This document shows positions 44,261 to 51,824 of a DNA stretch of 64,000 nt, piece by piece. The notes under the pieces are model-generated. The model saw only the letters and a list, made by a program, of their open reading frames with translations. It was not told the DNA's origin and did not search any database. Made by a program: the position numbers and the translations under genes. Source of the stretch: Oscillospiraceae bacterium (lineage in GTDB: Bacteria > Bacillota > Clostridia > Oscillospirales > Oscillospiraceae); NCBI GenBank assembly GCA_009784725.1, contig WQXS01000001.1, positions 108,451 to 172,450 of the forward strand. The letters are read 5' to 3'. The stretch's first letter is position 1, and every line of letters starts with the position of its first letter.

Positions 44261-45850
44261 ATGCTTTTTACTTCATCGGGATTTTTATTCTTTTTAGCGG
44301 TTTTGCTGCTTGTTTATGCTTTGACTCCAAAGAGCTTTCGCTGGTTGGTTCTTCTTGTCGGGTCGATGGCATTTTACGGGTTTGCGGGACCTTTTTTCCT
44401 TATATATATTTGCTCGACGATTATAATCACATATCTTTTTACAATGTGTATAAAACGTATCAGAGCAACAAGGGATGCGGGTATGGCAGGCGAAGAGGAT
44501 AAGGAAAAACGCAAGAGTTTTAAAGAAAAGGCGAAGGTCAAAACGAGAGTTCTTACAGGCTTTTGTCTCGTTTTGATTCTCGGCATTCTTGCAATGGTCA
44601 AATACACGGATTTTGCGATTTTAAATGTTAATTCGGTTCTCGGACTGCTCGGTATTTCAAAGCAGTTCGGGCTTTTAGGGCTTGCTCTTCCGATGGGAAT
44701 ATCTTTTTATACATTCCAGACCGTCGGATATGCAGTTGATGTTTACAGGGAAAAAGCGGTAATAGAGAAAAATCCGCTAAAGCTTGCATTGTTTGTTTCG
44801 TTTTTCCCGCAGGTTGTACAAGGACCGATCAGCCGTTTTACGGAGCTTTCAAAAACACTTTACAGCGGTAATCCCATAACACGGGTCAATCTTGCAAGAG
44901 GTGCAAACCGTATTCTCTGGGGTTTTTTCAAGAAGCTTGTCATAGCAGACAGACTTTGGCCGGCTCTTGCCGTTCTTGCGACAAATCCCGAAGAATATCA
45001 GGGTATTTTCTATCTGCTGAGTATTGCAATGTATGCAATCATTCTATTTTGTGACTTTACGGGCGGAATTGATATTGCAATCGGTGCCGCCGAGCTATTC
45101 GGCGTGAGATTACCCGAAAACTTCAACCGTCCGTTTTATTCCCGCTCAATCCAGGAATACTGGCAGCGCTGGCATATGACTATGTACAGCTGGTTTCGCG
45201 ATTATGTGTTTTATCCGATGGCTGCAAGTAAAAAAATGCTGAAATTTTCAAAAGCCGCAAAAAAAATTGTCGGAAATGATATCGCAAAACGCCTGCCTGT
45301 ACATATTACGCTGATATTCGTATGGTTCTTAACCGGATTGTGGCACGGGGCAACCTGGAATTTTATCGTATGGGGTCTTGCAAACGGTGTTGTATTAATG
45401 TTTTCTCTTGAAATGGCACCAATCTATGAACGGTTTAATTCACGCTTTCCGACACTTTCCGATAACAGAATATACCGTTGTTTTCAAATATTCCGGACAT
45501 TCTGGCTGATGAATATGATTCGTTCATTTGATATCTATGACGGTGTAGGAACCACCTTCAAAATGATGGGAAGTATCGTCACTAATTTCAGTCTTTCCGA
45601 ATTTTTGAGCACCGGAATAAGTCAGCTGAGTCTGCCCGTTAAGGATTATCTTAGTGCGGGTGTTGGTTTGCTTGTTGTTTTCTGGGTTAGCTGGCTCGGC
45701 AGGGGAGAGGTTGATTACCGCGAGAGGCTTGACGGGTTTAAGTGGCCTGTGCGGTATGCGGCAGTCGGGCTGATTTTATTTATGACAATAGTGTTCGGTG
45801 CATACGGCTACGGTTTTGATGCACGGCAATTTATATATAATGTCTTTTAA
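44261..45850 (+). CDS. MBOAT-family O-acyltransferase (AlgI/DltB-like)
   Basis: A 529-residue polytopic protein with the MBOAT core: FPQVVQGPISRF, PENFNRPFYSRSIQEYWQRW and the conserved active-site His362 in TGLWHGATWNF. AlgI-type members move acyl groups across the membrane to polysaccharides, while DltB moves D-alanine from a carrier protein to teichoic acid. The start is at 44261, immediately after a promoter. An SGNH-like partner is at 49985 and an adenylation/carrier pair at 57110-58940. Substrate unknown. Confidence 0.88.
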   Translation: MLFTSSGFLFFLAVLLLVYALTPKSFRWLVLLVGSMAFYGFAGPFFLIYICSTIIITYLFTMCIKRIRATRDAGMAGEEDKEKRKSFKEKAKVKTRVLTGFCLVLILGILAMVKYTDFAILNVNSVLGLLGISKQFGLLGLALPMGISFYTFQTVGYAVDVYREKAVIEKNPLKLALFVSFFPQVVQGPISRFTELSKTLYSGNPITRVNLARGANRILWGFFKKLVIADRLWPALAVLATNPEEYQGIFYLLSIAMYAIILFCDFTGGIDIAIGAAELFGVRLPENFNRPFYSRSIQEYWQRWHMTMYSWFRDYVFYPMAASKKMLKFSKAAKKIVGNDIAKRLPVHITLIFVWFLTGLWHGATWNFIVWGLANGVVLMFSLEMAPIYERFNSRFPTLSDNRIYRCFQIFRTFWLMNMIRSFDIYDGVGTTFKMMGSIVTNFSLSEFLSTGISQLSLPVKDYLSAGVGLLVVFWVSWLGRGEVDYRERLDGFKWPVRYAAVGLILFMTIVFGAYGYGFDARQFIYNVF

Positions 45851-45853
45851 AAC

Positions 45854-45882
45854 TTGCATCTGTAGGAATTTTATGGTAAATT
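45854..45882 (+). promoter_or_regulatory. SigA-type promoter for the first transglutaminase-like gene
   Basis: TTGCAT (45854-45859), 17 nt, TAAATT (45877-45882). AAGGAA lies 10 nt before the ATG at 45920. Confidence 0.55.
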
Positions 45883-45919
45883 AAAGGGTGCGAAATCAAC
45901 AGATAAGGAATTTTCCGGG

Positions 45920-47674
45920 ATGGATCAGAATCAAAATAAACCAAAATCTTCAGAATCAATAGAAAAGCATGTTTATCCCGAGGCTAAGCTTAGCGATAAA
46001 CAGCTGGCTGCACTGCATAGCGTTATCGGTCCTGCTACTAAAAAAGACAGCACCGATAAGGCAGTTGATGATATTATCAGAGATACTAAAAGCGGTGATT
46101 TAAGTGCGGATAATTTGCAAAATATCAAGCTTGACCCGGAACCGCGGCGTGAGCCTGTTTCGCTTCCGGAGATAGAAATGAAAGACAGAACCATTATCAA
46201 AACTGTCTTTTTAATCATTTTTATTGTGCTTTTTGTTGCAGCTGCCGCAGTTGCGGGATTTTATTACTGGTGGACAACACATGCAACCTTTGAGCATACA
46301 CTGCACCCCGTTGTTATTCTCGACGGTCAAAATGTCACACCGGAAGATTTTTTATACCCGAGTGCGGAAATGGAGGATGTCACCGCAGAATTTATTAATC
46401 CTGATTTCGATCCGTTTGTCGGTATGCAGTATGTTTCCCTTACCCTGTCACTCGGTCTGAGAACAGTTGATACCGCAGCGGCTTTATATGTACTGACCCC
46501 GCTTGAATCAATTGAACATGAGTTTGCCGAGGAAGCAGTGGCATTTAGGGCAGTTGACCTTCTTGCGAATCCGGAGGTTGCCGCAAATGTTCCTTTTGAT
46601 GTATATTTCACCGAAACCCCGAAACCGCTCGAGGAATATGAAGTAGGCGAGCATGTTTTACATCTTGCACTTAATGATGTTCCGTTTACGGTGATGCTTA
46701 ATATCGTTGATACAACTGCACCCGTTGCATTATCAGTCCCTGTTTATACAATTATCGGCGAAGAGGTTCATCCGGAGCAGTTTGTCACCGAGGTTTTTGA
46801 CGCATCCGGTATCAGCTCCATAGTTTTCGAAAATGAGCCGGATATTTTCCTTGCAAGTGCCGATGAGCAGGATGTAACCATTGCAATCGAAGATAATAAC
46901 GGAAACAGAACAGTTATAACATCAACTCTTACACTTGAGCTTAACCAGCTTCCTCCTGTTATTGAAGGTGTCCCCGAGATTATTGAATCAAAAACAGGAA
47001 ATCAGATTGATTATCTTGCAGGTGTAAGCGCACATGATGATTTTGAAAGAGAAATCGAAGTAACCGTCACAGATATTGACGTTGATATTAACACCCTCGG
47101 AACATACACCGCAATAATATCTGCGACTGACTTCACGGGGAACACTACAGAGGTCGAGGTTACCGTTCATATTATAAGCGTCGACCCGGATGAGCTTGCG
47201 GTAAGACTCAGGGAAATTCTCAGCGGAATAACAAACAACCGTATGACACAGGTTGATATAGCACGTGCGGTTCAAAAATGGGTCATGAGCAATATCACAA
47301 AGTCAACATCGGCGAGCAGCTCTGATTCGGTTCTTGAGGTTGCATATCAGGCTCTTGAGCGAAAACAAGGCAACTCTTTTGCCAATTCTGCCGTTGCTTC
47401 GGCACTGCTTACAGAGGCGGGTGTTCCCAACATGCTCATTACCCGCATTGAAAGCGCAGCCGAATCACACCGCTGGGTGCTGATTAATCCCGATGATAAA
47501 GGATGGCATCATTTTGACGCATTCCGCTCGGGAATCGTATCGCACAACAGCGTCAGTTATATGTTTACGGATGCAGCTGCAAAAGCAATAGCTGCCAGAA
47601 TAAAAACAAACTTAAGCATCGATGATTATTATACATACAATACCGAAATGTATCCCGATATAGTGAAGGAATAA
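45920..47674 (+). CDS. Transglutaminase-like surface protein, Cys-to-Ser variant
   Basis: A 584-residue type II membrane protein. It has an N-terminal cytoplasmic region with LSDKQLAALHSVIG, a TM helix (about 88-113) ending in YYWW, about 300 residues of Ig/DUF5011-like beta domains (VDTTAPVALSVP; LNQLPPVIEGVP; VSAHDDFEREIEV), and a C-terminal transglutaminase-like domain (about 440-584). Where its paralogues have RxGNCY, this protein has KQGNSF, placing Ser486 at the catalytic Cys position; SHRWVLINPDDKGWHHFD is kept. It is probably catalytically inactive or uses Ser. First of three paralogues, interleaved with two lipoproteins. Confidence 0.85.
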   Translation: MDQNQNKPKSSESIEKHVYPEAKLSDKQLAALHSVIGPATKKDSTDKAVDDIIRDTKSGDLSADNLQNIKLDPEPRREPVSLPEIEMKDRTIIKTVFLIIFIVLFVAAAAVAGFYYWWTTHATFEHTLHPVVILDGQNVTPEDFLYPSAEMEDVTAEFINPDFDPFVGMQYVSLTLSLGLRTVDTAAALYVLTPLESIEHEFAEEAVAFRAVDLLANPEVAANVPFDVYFTETPKPLEEYEVGEHVLHLALNDVPFTVMLNIVDTTAPVALSVPVYTIIGEEVHPEQFVTEVFDASGISSIVFENEPDIFLASADEQDVTIAIEDNNGNRTVITSTLTLELNQLPPVIEGVPEIIESKTGNQIDYLAGVSAHDDFEREIEVTVTDIDVDINTLGTYTAIISATDFTGNTTEVEVTVHIISVDPDELAVRLREILSGITNNRMTQVDIARAVQKWVMSNITKSTSASSSDSVLEVAYQALERKQGNSFANSAVASALLTEAGVPNMLITRIESAAESHRWVLINPDDKGWHHFDAFRSGIVSHNSVSYMFTDAAAKAIAARIKTNLSIDDYYTYNTEMYPDIVKE

Positions 47675-47712
47675 AAGCTGCTGTTTACAGTCAGGCAGCG
47701 CTCATGTGAGTT

Positions 47713-48291
47713 ATGAAAATGCTAAAAGAAAAAAAATATCTATACCTGCTTTTGTCTGTTGTGATAACGGCTTGTCTGACAGTTACGGCATGCGGTAACG
47801 GGCAATCCGGAGACGATGCCGAGAGTGCAGCGGGAAGTGCCGCAAACGGCTCTGAAACGGAAACAGATAACAGACCGCAGGAGCCAACGCTTTTTTCATT
47901 CAAAATGGGCGAAACCGTAATAAACATGGACAGTGATATTTCACTAATTACAGGCAGCCTTGGTCAGCCCTTGTCCGTTCTGGAGGCACCAAGCTGTGCC
48001 TTTGACGGAACCGACCGTATTTTCAGCTATCCGGGTATTCAGATTTATACTTACCCTAAGGAAAACAGCGATTTTATTCATACCGTCGGTTTCTTTGATG
48101 ACTCAGTAGTTACAACAGAAGGCAGAATCCGGCTCGGCTCGGATATTCAGGCTGTTTTTGACGCATACGGCGAAAATTACAGATATGAAACAGGAATGTA
48201 CACATTTACCCGCGGGAAAACAGTTCTTGAATTTCTTACGGATGATAATATTGTTATAGGCATTACTTACAGGTATATTTTGGACCTGTAG
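47713..48291 (+). CDS. Lipoprotein paired with transglutaminase-like proteins (paralogue 1)
   Basis: A 192-residue lipoprotein with signal peptide and lipobox TVTAC (Cys about 27), an acidic low-complexity linker, then a compact domain with FKMGETVINMDSDI, SCAFDGTDRIFSYPG, IYTYP, DFIHTVGF, IRLGSD and VIGITYRY. The same motif series occurs in the lipoprotein at 51118. The domain is not assigned to a named family here. It lies between the first and second transglutaminase-like genes, 25 nt before the latter. Confidence 0.8.
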   Translation: MKMLKEKKYLYLLLSVVITACLTVTACGNGQSGDDAESAAGSAANGSETETDNRPQEPTLFSFKMGETVINMDSDISLITGSLGQPLSVLEAPSCAFDGTDRIFSYPGIQIYTYPKENSDFIHTVGFFDDSVVTTEGRIRLGSDIQAVFDAYGENYRYETGMYTFTRGKTVLEFLTDDNIVIGITYRYILDL

Positions 48292-48316
48292 TTATTTTTT
48301 GATAAAGGTATAGGCA

Positions 48317-49912
48317 ATGAAACGGGAATCTTCTGAATTTGATTCTTTTTTTAATACTGAGCTTTCCGATAAGCAAAAGGCGGCACTGGAAAATGTGCTT
48401 TTCAACAGTGATGATATTTTCGGTTACAAGGATTCCGCCGCTGCAGATACAAAACTGCCGAACATACCGGCTGCAGAGCCGGTGCAGAGACCGACTGGAG
48501 CACCTGCACCTGCAACCGCCGCTGCAGAACCCGTCAGACCCGTTGCTGAAGCTCCCGTCAGAGCCTTTACAGAAACTCCCGTCAGACCCGGTGAACCGCA
48601 GATTGTTACGATTGACATGTCCCGAAAAACAATGGTACAAAACTACGGGCAGCCGGAGCATGAACCCGAGGAGCAGCCTAATCTGCCCTTTGACTATCAG
48701 GCTAACAGACGTGTCCGTCCCGGGACACGGACATCGGAACCCGGACGTACAGGTGCAACCGGAAGAAACACCGGAAAAAGAGACCCGGGCAGAGGTATAA
48801 ACCGCAGCAGCATAAGCAATAATATAAGCAGAAGCATAGGCAGGAATATAGGCACAGGTTCAAAAGGAAGCAGAGCAAAACAAAGCAATCTCCTCCGAAA
48901 TGTTGTGCTTATTGCTTTGGCTATTGTTCTTCTCGGTGTTTGGGTGCGTTGTATGATGGGTGACTCTGCACCTACCGCTAATTCTGTAAACAAGACGATT
49001 CTAATAGGTGAACCGGTTGTTCCGACAGATTTTGTGGTAAATGTTGAAAGTGAAGCAGGTATCGTTTCCATAAAATTTGTCGACCCTCCGGATGTAATGG
49101 AGCCTCAGAATCAAACAGTTGAAATAATAATTACCGATGAAAATGACAAAAGCTCCGTTTTTCAAGCAACGCTGATTATTCAAATTAACAATTCTCCTCC
49201 TGTTATAGAGGGCACGGATACAATTCTCTCAACCCGCGGCAATCCAATAATGTACCGTCAGGGAGTGACTGCGCATGATGATTTCGGCAGGGAGCTTGAG
49301 CTTCATGTTGACAGCAGCGGTGTCAATCAAAACGAAATCGGTGTGTATACCGTAATGTTTTGGGCTGTTGATTTAACCGGGAACAAGACAGAAATCACTG
49401 AGGAAGTGCATATATTAAATGTAGATATAGATTATGTTTTTGAACGTGTTGATACAACCTTAAGTGAAATAATCAATGAAAGCATGACACAGCTTGAAAA
49501 AATCAGGCTGATTCACACATGGATAAGAACGAATGTTTCTTATGCATCCGTTATCGGCGGCCCTGCCGACACGGTTTATGAGGATGCTTACAGGGCTCTT
49601 CGCGACAGGCAGGGTAACTGTTATGTATTTTATGCTATAGGAGAGGTTTTGCTTACCCGTGCAGGTATCCCGAACATGCCTATCAACAGGATTCCGGGGA
49701 CTCCGACAAGACACCGCTGGAGCCTTGTGAACCCCGATGACCTCGGCTGGCATCATTTCGATACAACACCGACCCGCCTTGGTCTCGGTATTGAAACAGC
49801 GTTTTTCACCAACTCACAGGCAAAGGATTTTACCGCACGTTTTATTGAATTTAACGGGACACAGGACTTCTATACATTCAACTCCGAGCTATACCCCGAA
49901 ATTACACCGTAG
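48317..49912 (+). CDS. Transglutaminase-like surface protein (intact Cys)
   Basis: A 531-residue protein. It starts with an SDKQKAALENVL motif shared with its paralogues, a long Pro/Ala/Arg-rich cytoplasmic region, a TM helix (about 192-212), Ig/DUF5011-like domains (about 225-375) and a transglutaminase-like domain. Catalytic Cys435 is in RQGNCYVFYA, followed by TRHRWSLVNPDDLGWHHFD supplying His and Asp. Such extracytoplasmic domains cross-link or hydrolyse amide bonds in cell-wall proteins. It is shorter than the other two because one beta domain is missing. The stop codon is within the first of three 15-bp tandem repeats. Confidence 0.85.
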   Translation: MKRESSEFDSFFNTELSDKQKAALENVLFNSDDIFGYKDSAAADTKLPNIPAAEPVQRPTGAPAPATAAAEPVRPVAEAPVRAFTETPVRPGEPQIVTIDMSRKTMVQNYGQPEHEPEEQPNLPFDYQANRRVRPGTRTSEPGRTGATGRNTGKRDPGRGINRSSISNNISRSIGRNIGTGSKGSRAKQSNLLRNVVLIALAIVLLGVWVRCMMGDSAPTANSVNKTILIGEPVVPTDFVVNVESEAGIVSIKFVDPPDVMEPQNQTVEIIITDENDKSSVFQATLIIQINNSPPVIEGTDTILSTRGNPIMYRQGVTAHDDFGRELELHVDSSGVNQNEIGVYTVMFWAVDLTGNKTEITEEVHILNVDIDYVFERVDTTLSEIINESMTQLEKIRLIHTWIRTNVSYASVIGGPADTVYEDAYRALRDRQGNCYVFYAIGEVLLTRAGIPNMPINRIPGTPTRHRWSLVNPDDLGWHHFDTTPTRLGLGIETAFFTNSQAKDFTARFIEFNGTQDFYTFNSELYPEITP

Positions 49913-49950
49913 GAGAAAACGCCGTAGGAGAAAACACCGTAGGAGAAAAC
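49906..49950 (+). repeat. Three tandem 15-bp repeats
   Basis: (A/G)CCGTAGGAGAAAAC occurs three times head to tail (49906, 49921, 49936). The first contains the stop codon of the transglutaminase-like gene; the last abuts the -35 box of the next promoter. Confidence 0.9.
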
Positions 49951-49979
49951 TTGCAAAATACTACATTTTGCGGTATAAT
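49951..49979 (+). promoter_or_regulatory. Promoter of the SGNH-like gene (leaderless layout)
   Basis: TTGCAA (49951-49956), 17 nt, TATAAT (49974-49979). The ATG at 49985 is only 5 nt after the -10 box and has no ribosome site. Confidence 0.75.
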
Positions 49980-49984
49980 ATTGT

Positions 49985-51079
49985 ATGAGCACAAGATTAA
50001 GTATAAACAAGTTAACAATAATAAAAATAGTATTGGCTGTTTTTACATTTATTTTTGTATTTGCCGTACTGCAGCGTCTCTTTATGCCAAAGTATGCTTC
50101 ATATGCCCTTGAAGGGAATCTTATCGGGGAATATTACAACAGCACAATGGACCAGGATGTTGTTTTAATAGGTGACTGCGAGGTTTATGCAAACTTTTCC
50201 ACTGTCTCTTTTTGGGAAAATTACGGAATAACATCAATTATACGAGGAAGTCCCCAGCAGCTTGTCTGGCATTCATATTATCTGCTTGAGGATACCTTGC
50301 GCCACGCCCGCAAAAAACCGCAGGTTGTAGTCTTTAATGTTATGGCAATGCAGTATTCTGAGCCCGCAAGAGATTCAGAGCCGTACAACCGCTTAAACCT
50401 TGACGGAATGCGCCTTTCACCTGTTAAGTTCAGGGCATTTCAGGCGTCGCATCTTGAGGATGAGGACTTTTTGTCATATGTTTTCCCGCTTTTCCGTTTT
50501 AAGGAAAACTGGAAGGAGCTAAACTCCGAGGATATCAGGTTCTTCTTACAAAATCCGCAGGTTTCCTTAAACGGTTTTATGGTGCGAAGCGATACTCAAC
50601 CCGCAGGCATGACTCCGCACCCCATTTTGAGAGGCAATTACGATTTCGGCGAAAAACCAATGTATTACCTTGAAAAAATGACACAGCTTGCACGTGAAAA
50701 TGATATCGGGCTGATTCTTATCAAAGCACCTGTTCTATGGCCGCACTGGTTTGACGAGTGGGATGAACAGATAGCTCAGTTTGCGGCACAAAATGATTTG
50801 TTATACATAAATTTCTATGAGCATGTCGATGAAATCGGTCTTGACTGGGAGAAGCACACATTTAACGCAGGGCTTCATCTTAATGCATTCGGAGCAGAGC
50901 TTATGGCGAAATATCTCGGCGGAGTTCTGGCAAATGAATATAATATTCCCGACAGGCGAAGCGATTTTTATATTGCACAACACTGGAACGAAATGACACA
51001 GCAGTATTACAGGCTTATCGGCATTCAACAGGAGGAAATCTCCGAAACGGGTAAAATAAGCAGTTTTCTTATAGATTAA
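49985..51079 (+). CDS. SGNH-hydrolase-like membrane protein (DltD/AlgX-type partner of MBOAT)
   Basis: A 364-residue protein with an N-terminal TM anchor (about 12-32) and an extracytoplasmic SGNH-like domain. Block I reads VVLIGDCEVYA, with Cys where the nucleophile Ser of GDS normally sits; block V reads NAGLHLNAFG, keeping the His but not an obvious Asp two residues before it. Proteins of this type complete acyl transfer with MBOAT enzymes such as the one at 44261. The divergent catalytic residues mean it may be a Cys-based or non-catalytic member. Flanked by lipoprotein and transglutaminase-like genes. Confidence 0.75.
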   Translation: MSTRLSINKLTIIKIVLAVFTFIFVFAVLQRLFMPKYASYALEGNLIGEYYNSTMDQDVVLIGDCEVYANFSTVSFWENYGITSIIRGSPQQLVWHSYYLLEDTLRHARKKPQVVVFNVMAMQYSEPARDSEPYNRLNLDGMRLSPVKFRAFQASHLEDEDFLSYVFPLFRFKENWKELNSEDIRFFLQNPQVSLNGFMVRSDTQPAGMTPHPILRGNYDFGEKPMYYLEKMTQLARENDIGLILIKAPVLWPHWFDEWDEQIAQFAAQNDLLYINFYEHVDEIGLDWEKHTFNAGLHLNAFGAELMAKYLGGVLANEYNIPDRRSDFYIAQHWNEMTQQYYRLIGIQQEEISETGKISSFLID

Positions 51080-51117
51080 TCACAAACTCAGGGTTAAATC
51101 GGAAAGGTTCACCTCAA

Positions 51118-51768
51118 ATGAAAAAATACATACTTCTTACATTATTGATAATGCTTGCAACAGTTATATTTACCGCCTGCAACAGCGAGCCGGACAATAT
51201 ACCCGATTCCGGTAATCCTATACATGAGGCTGAGAATACACCGCCTGTTTCCGATAATAATACGGCGGACAACTCTCCGGGTGATAATAACGGCTTGGAA
51301 GCGCCTTCCGACGGTCAAACGGATGCAGGTAATGAAGACCCGGCAGGTCCCGATGTTTTTTTCCTGGTAATAAGCGGGGTCGAAATTAATCTGGATGAAA
51401 ATATTAATAATATAATCGATCAGTTGGGTGAACCCATTGTTCCGGTTTTTGAAGTGCAAAGCTGTGCGTTTGACGGCATGGACAGGATATTCAGATATCC
51501 CGGTGCCGAGCTTTATACATATCCTTCGGGTGATGATGATTTTATACATACTATAGCGTTTTATGATGATACAATCCGCACTCCCGAGGGCGGTGTCCGC
51601 TTAGGGTCAAAGGTTCAATCGGTATTTGACACATACGGCGAGGACTATGAGCTTGAGTCGGGTATGTATAAGTTTAAGAGAAGTGATACATTGCTTGAGT
51701 TTCTGGTTGAAGATGAAATGGTAATAGGCATTACCTACAGGCTTGATATCGAAATACAAATCGGTTAA
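51118..51768 (+). CDS. Lipoprotein paired with transglutaminase-like proteins (paralogue 2)
   Basis: A 216-residue lipoprotein with lipobox FTAC (Cys about 21), an Asn/Asp/Pro-rich linker and the same domain as the protein at 47713 (SCAFDGMDRIFRYPG, LYTYP, DFIHTIAFYDD, VRLGSKVQ, VFDTYGEDY, VIGITYRL). It lies 56 nt before the third transglutaminase-like gene, repeating the lipoprotein-transglutaminase order. Family unnamed here. Confidence 0.8.
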   Translation: MKKYILLTLLIMLATVIFTACNSEPDNIPDSGNPIHEAENTPPVSDNNTADNSPGDNNGLEAPSDGQTDAGNEDPAGPDVFFLVISGVEINLDENINNIIDQLGEPIVPVFEVQSCAFDGMDRIFRYPGAELYTYPSGDDDFIHTIAFYDDTIRTPEGGVRLGSKVQSVFDTYGEDYELESGMYKFKRSDTLLEFLVEDEMVIGITYRLDIEIQIG

Positions 51769-51824
51769 AGAAATGGTCTTTATGGTTTTTTCGTTTATGT
51801 TTGCGAAAGGATAGCTCCTGATAT

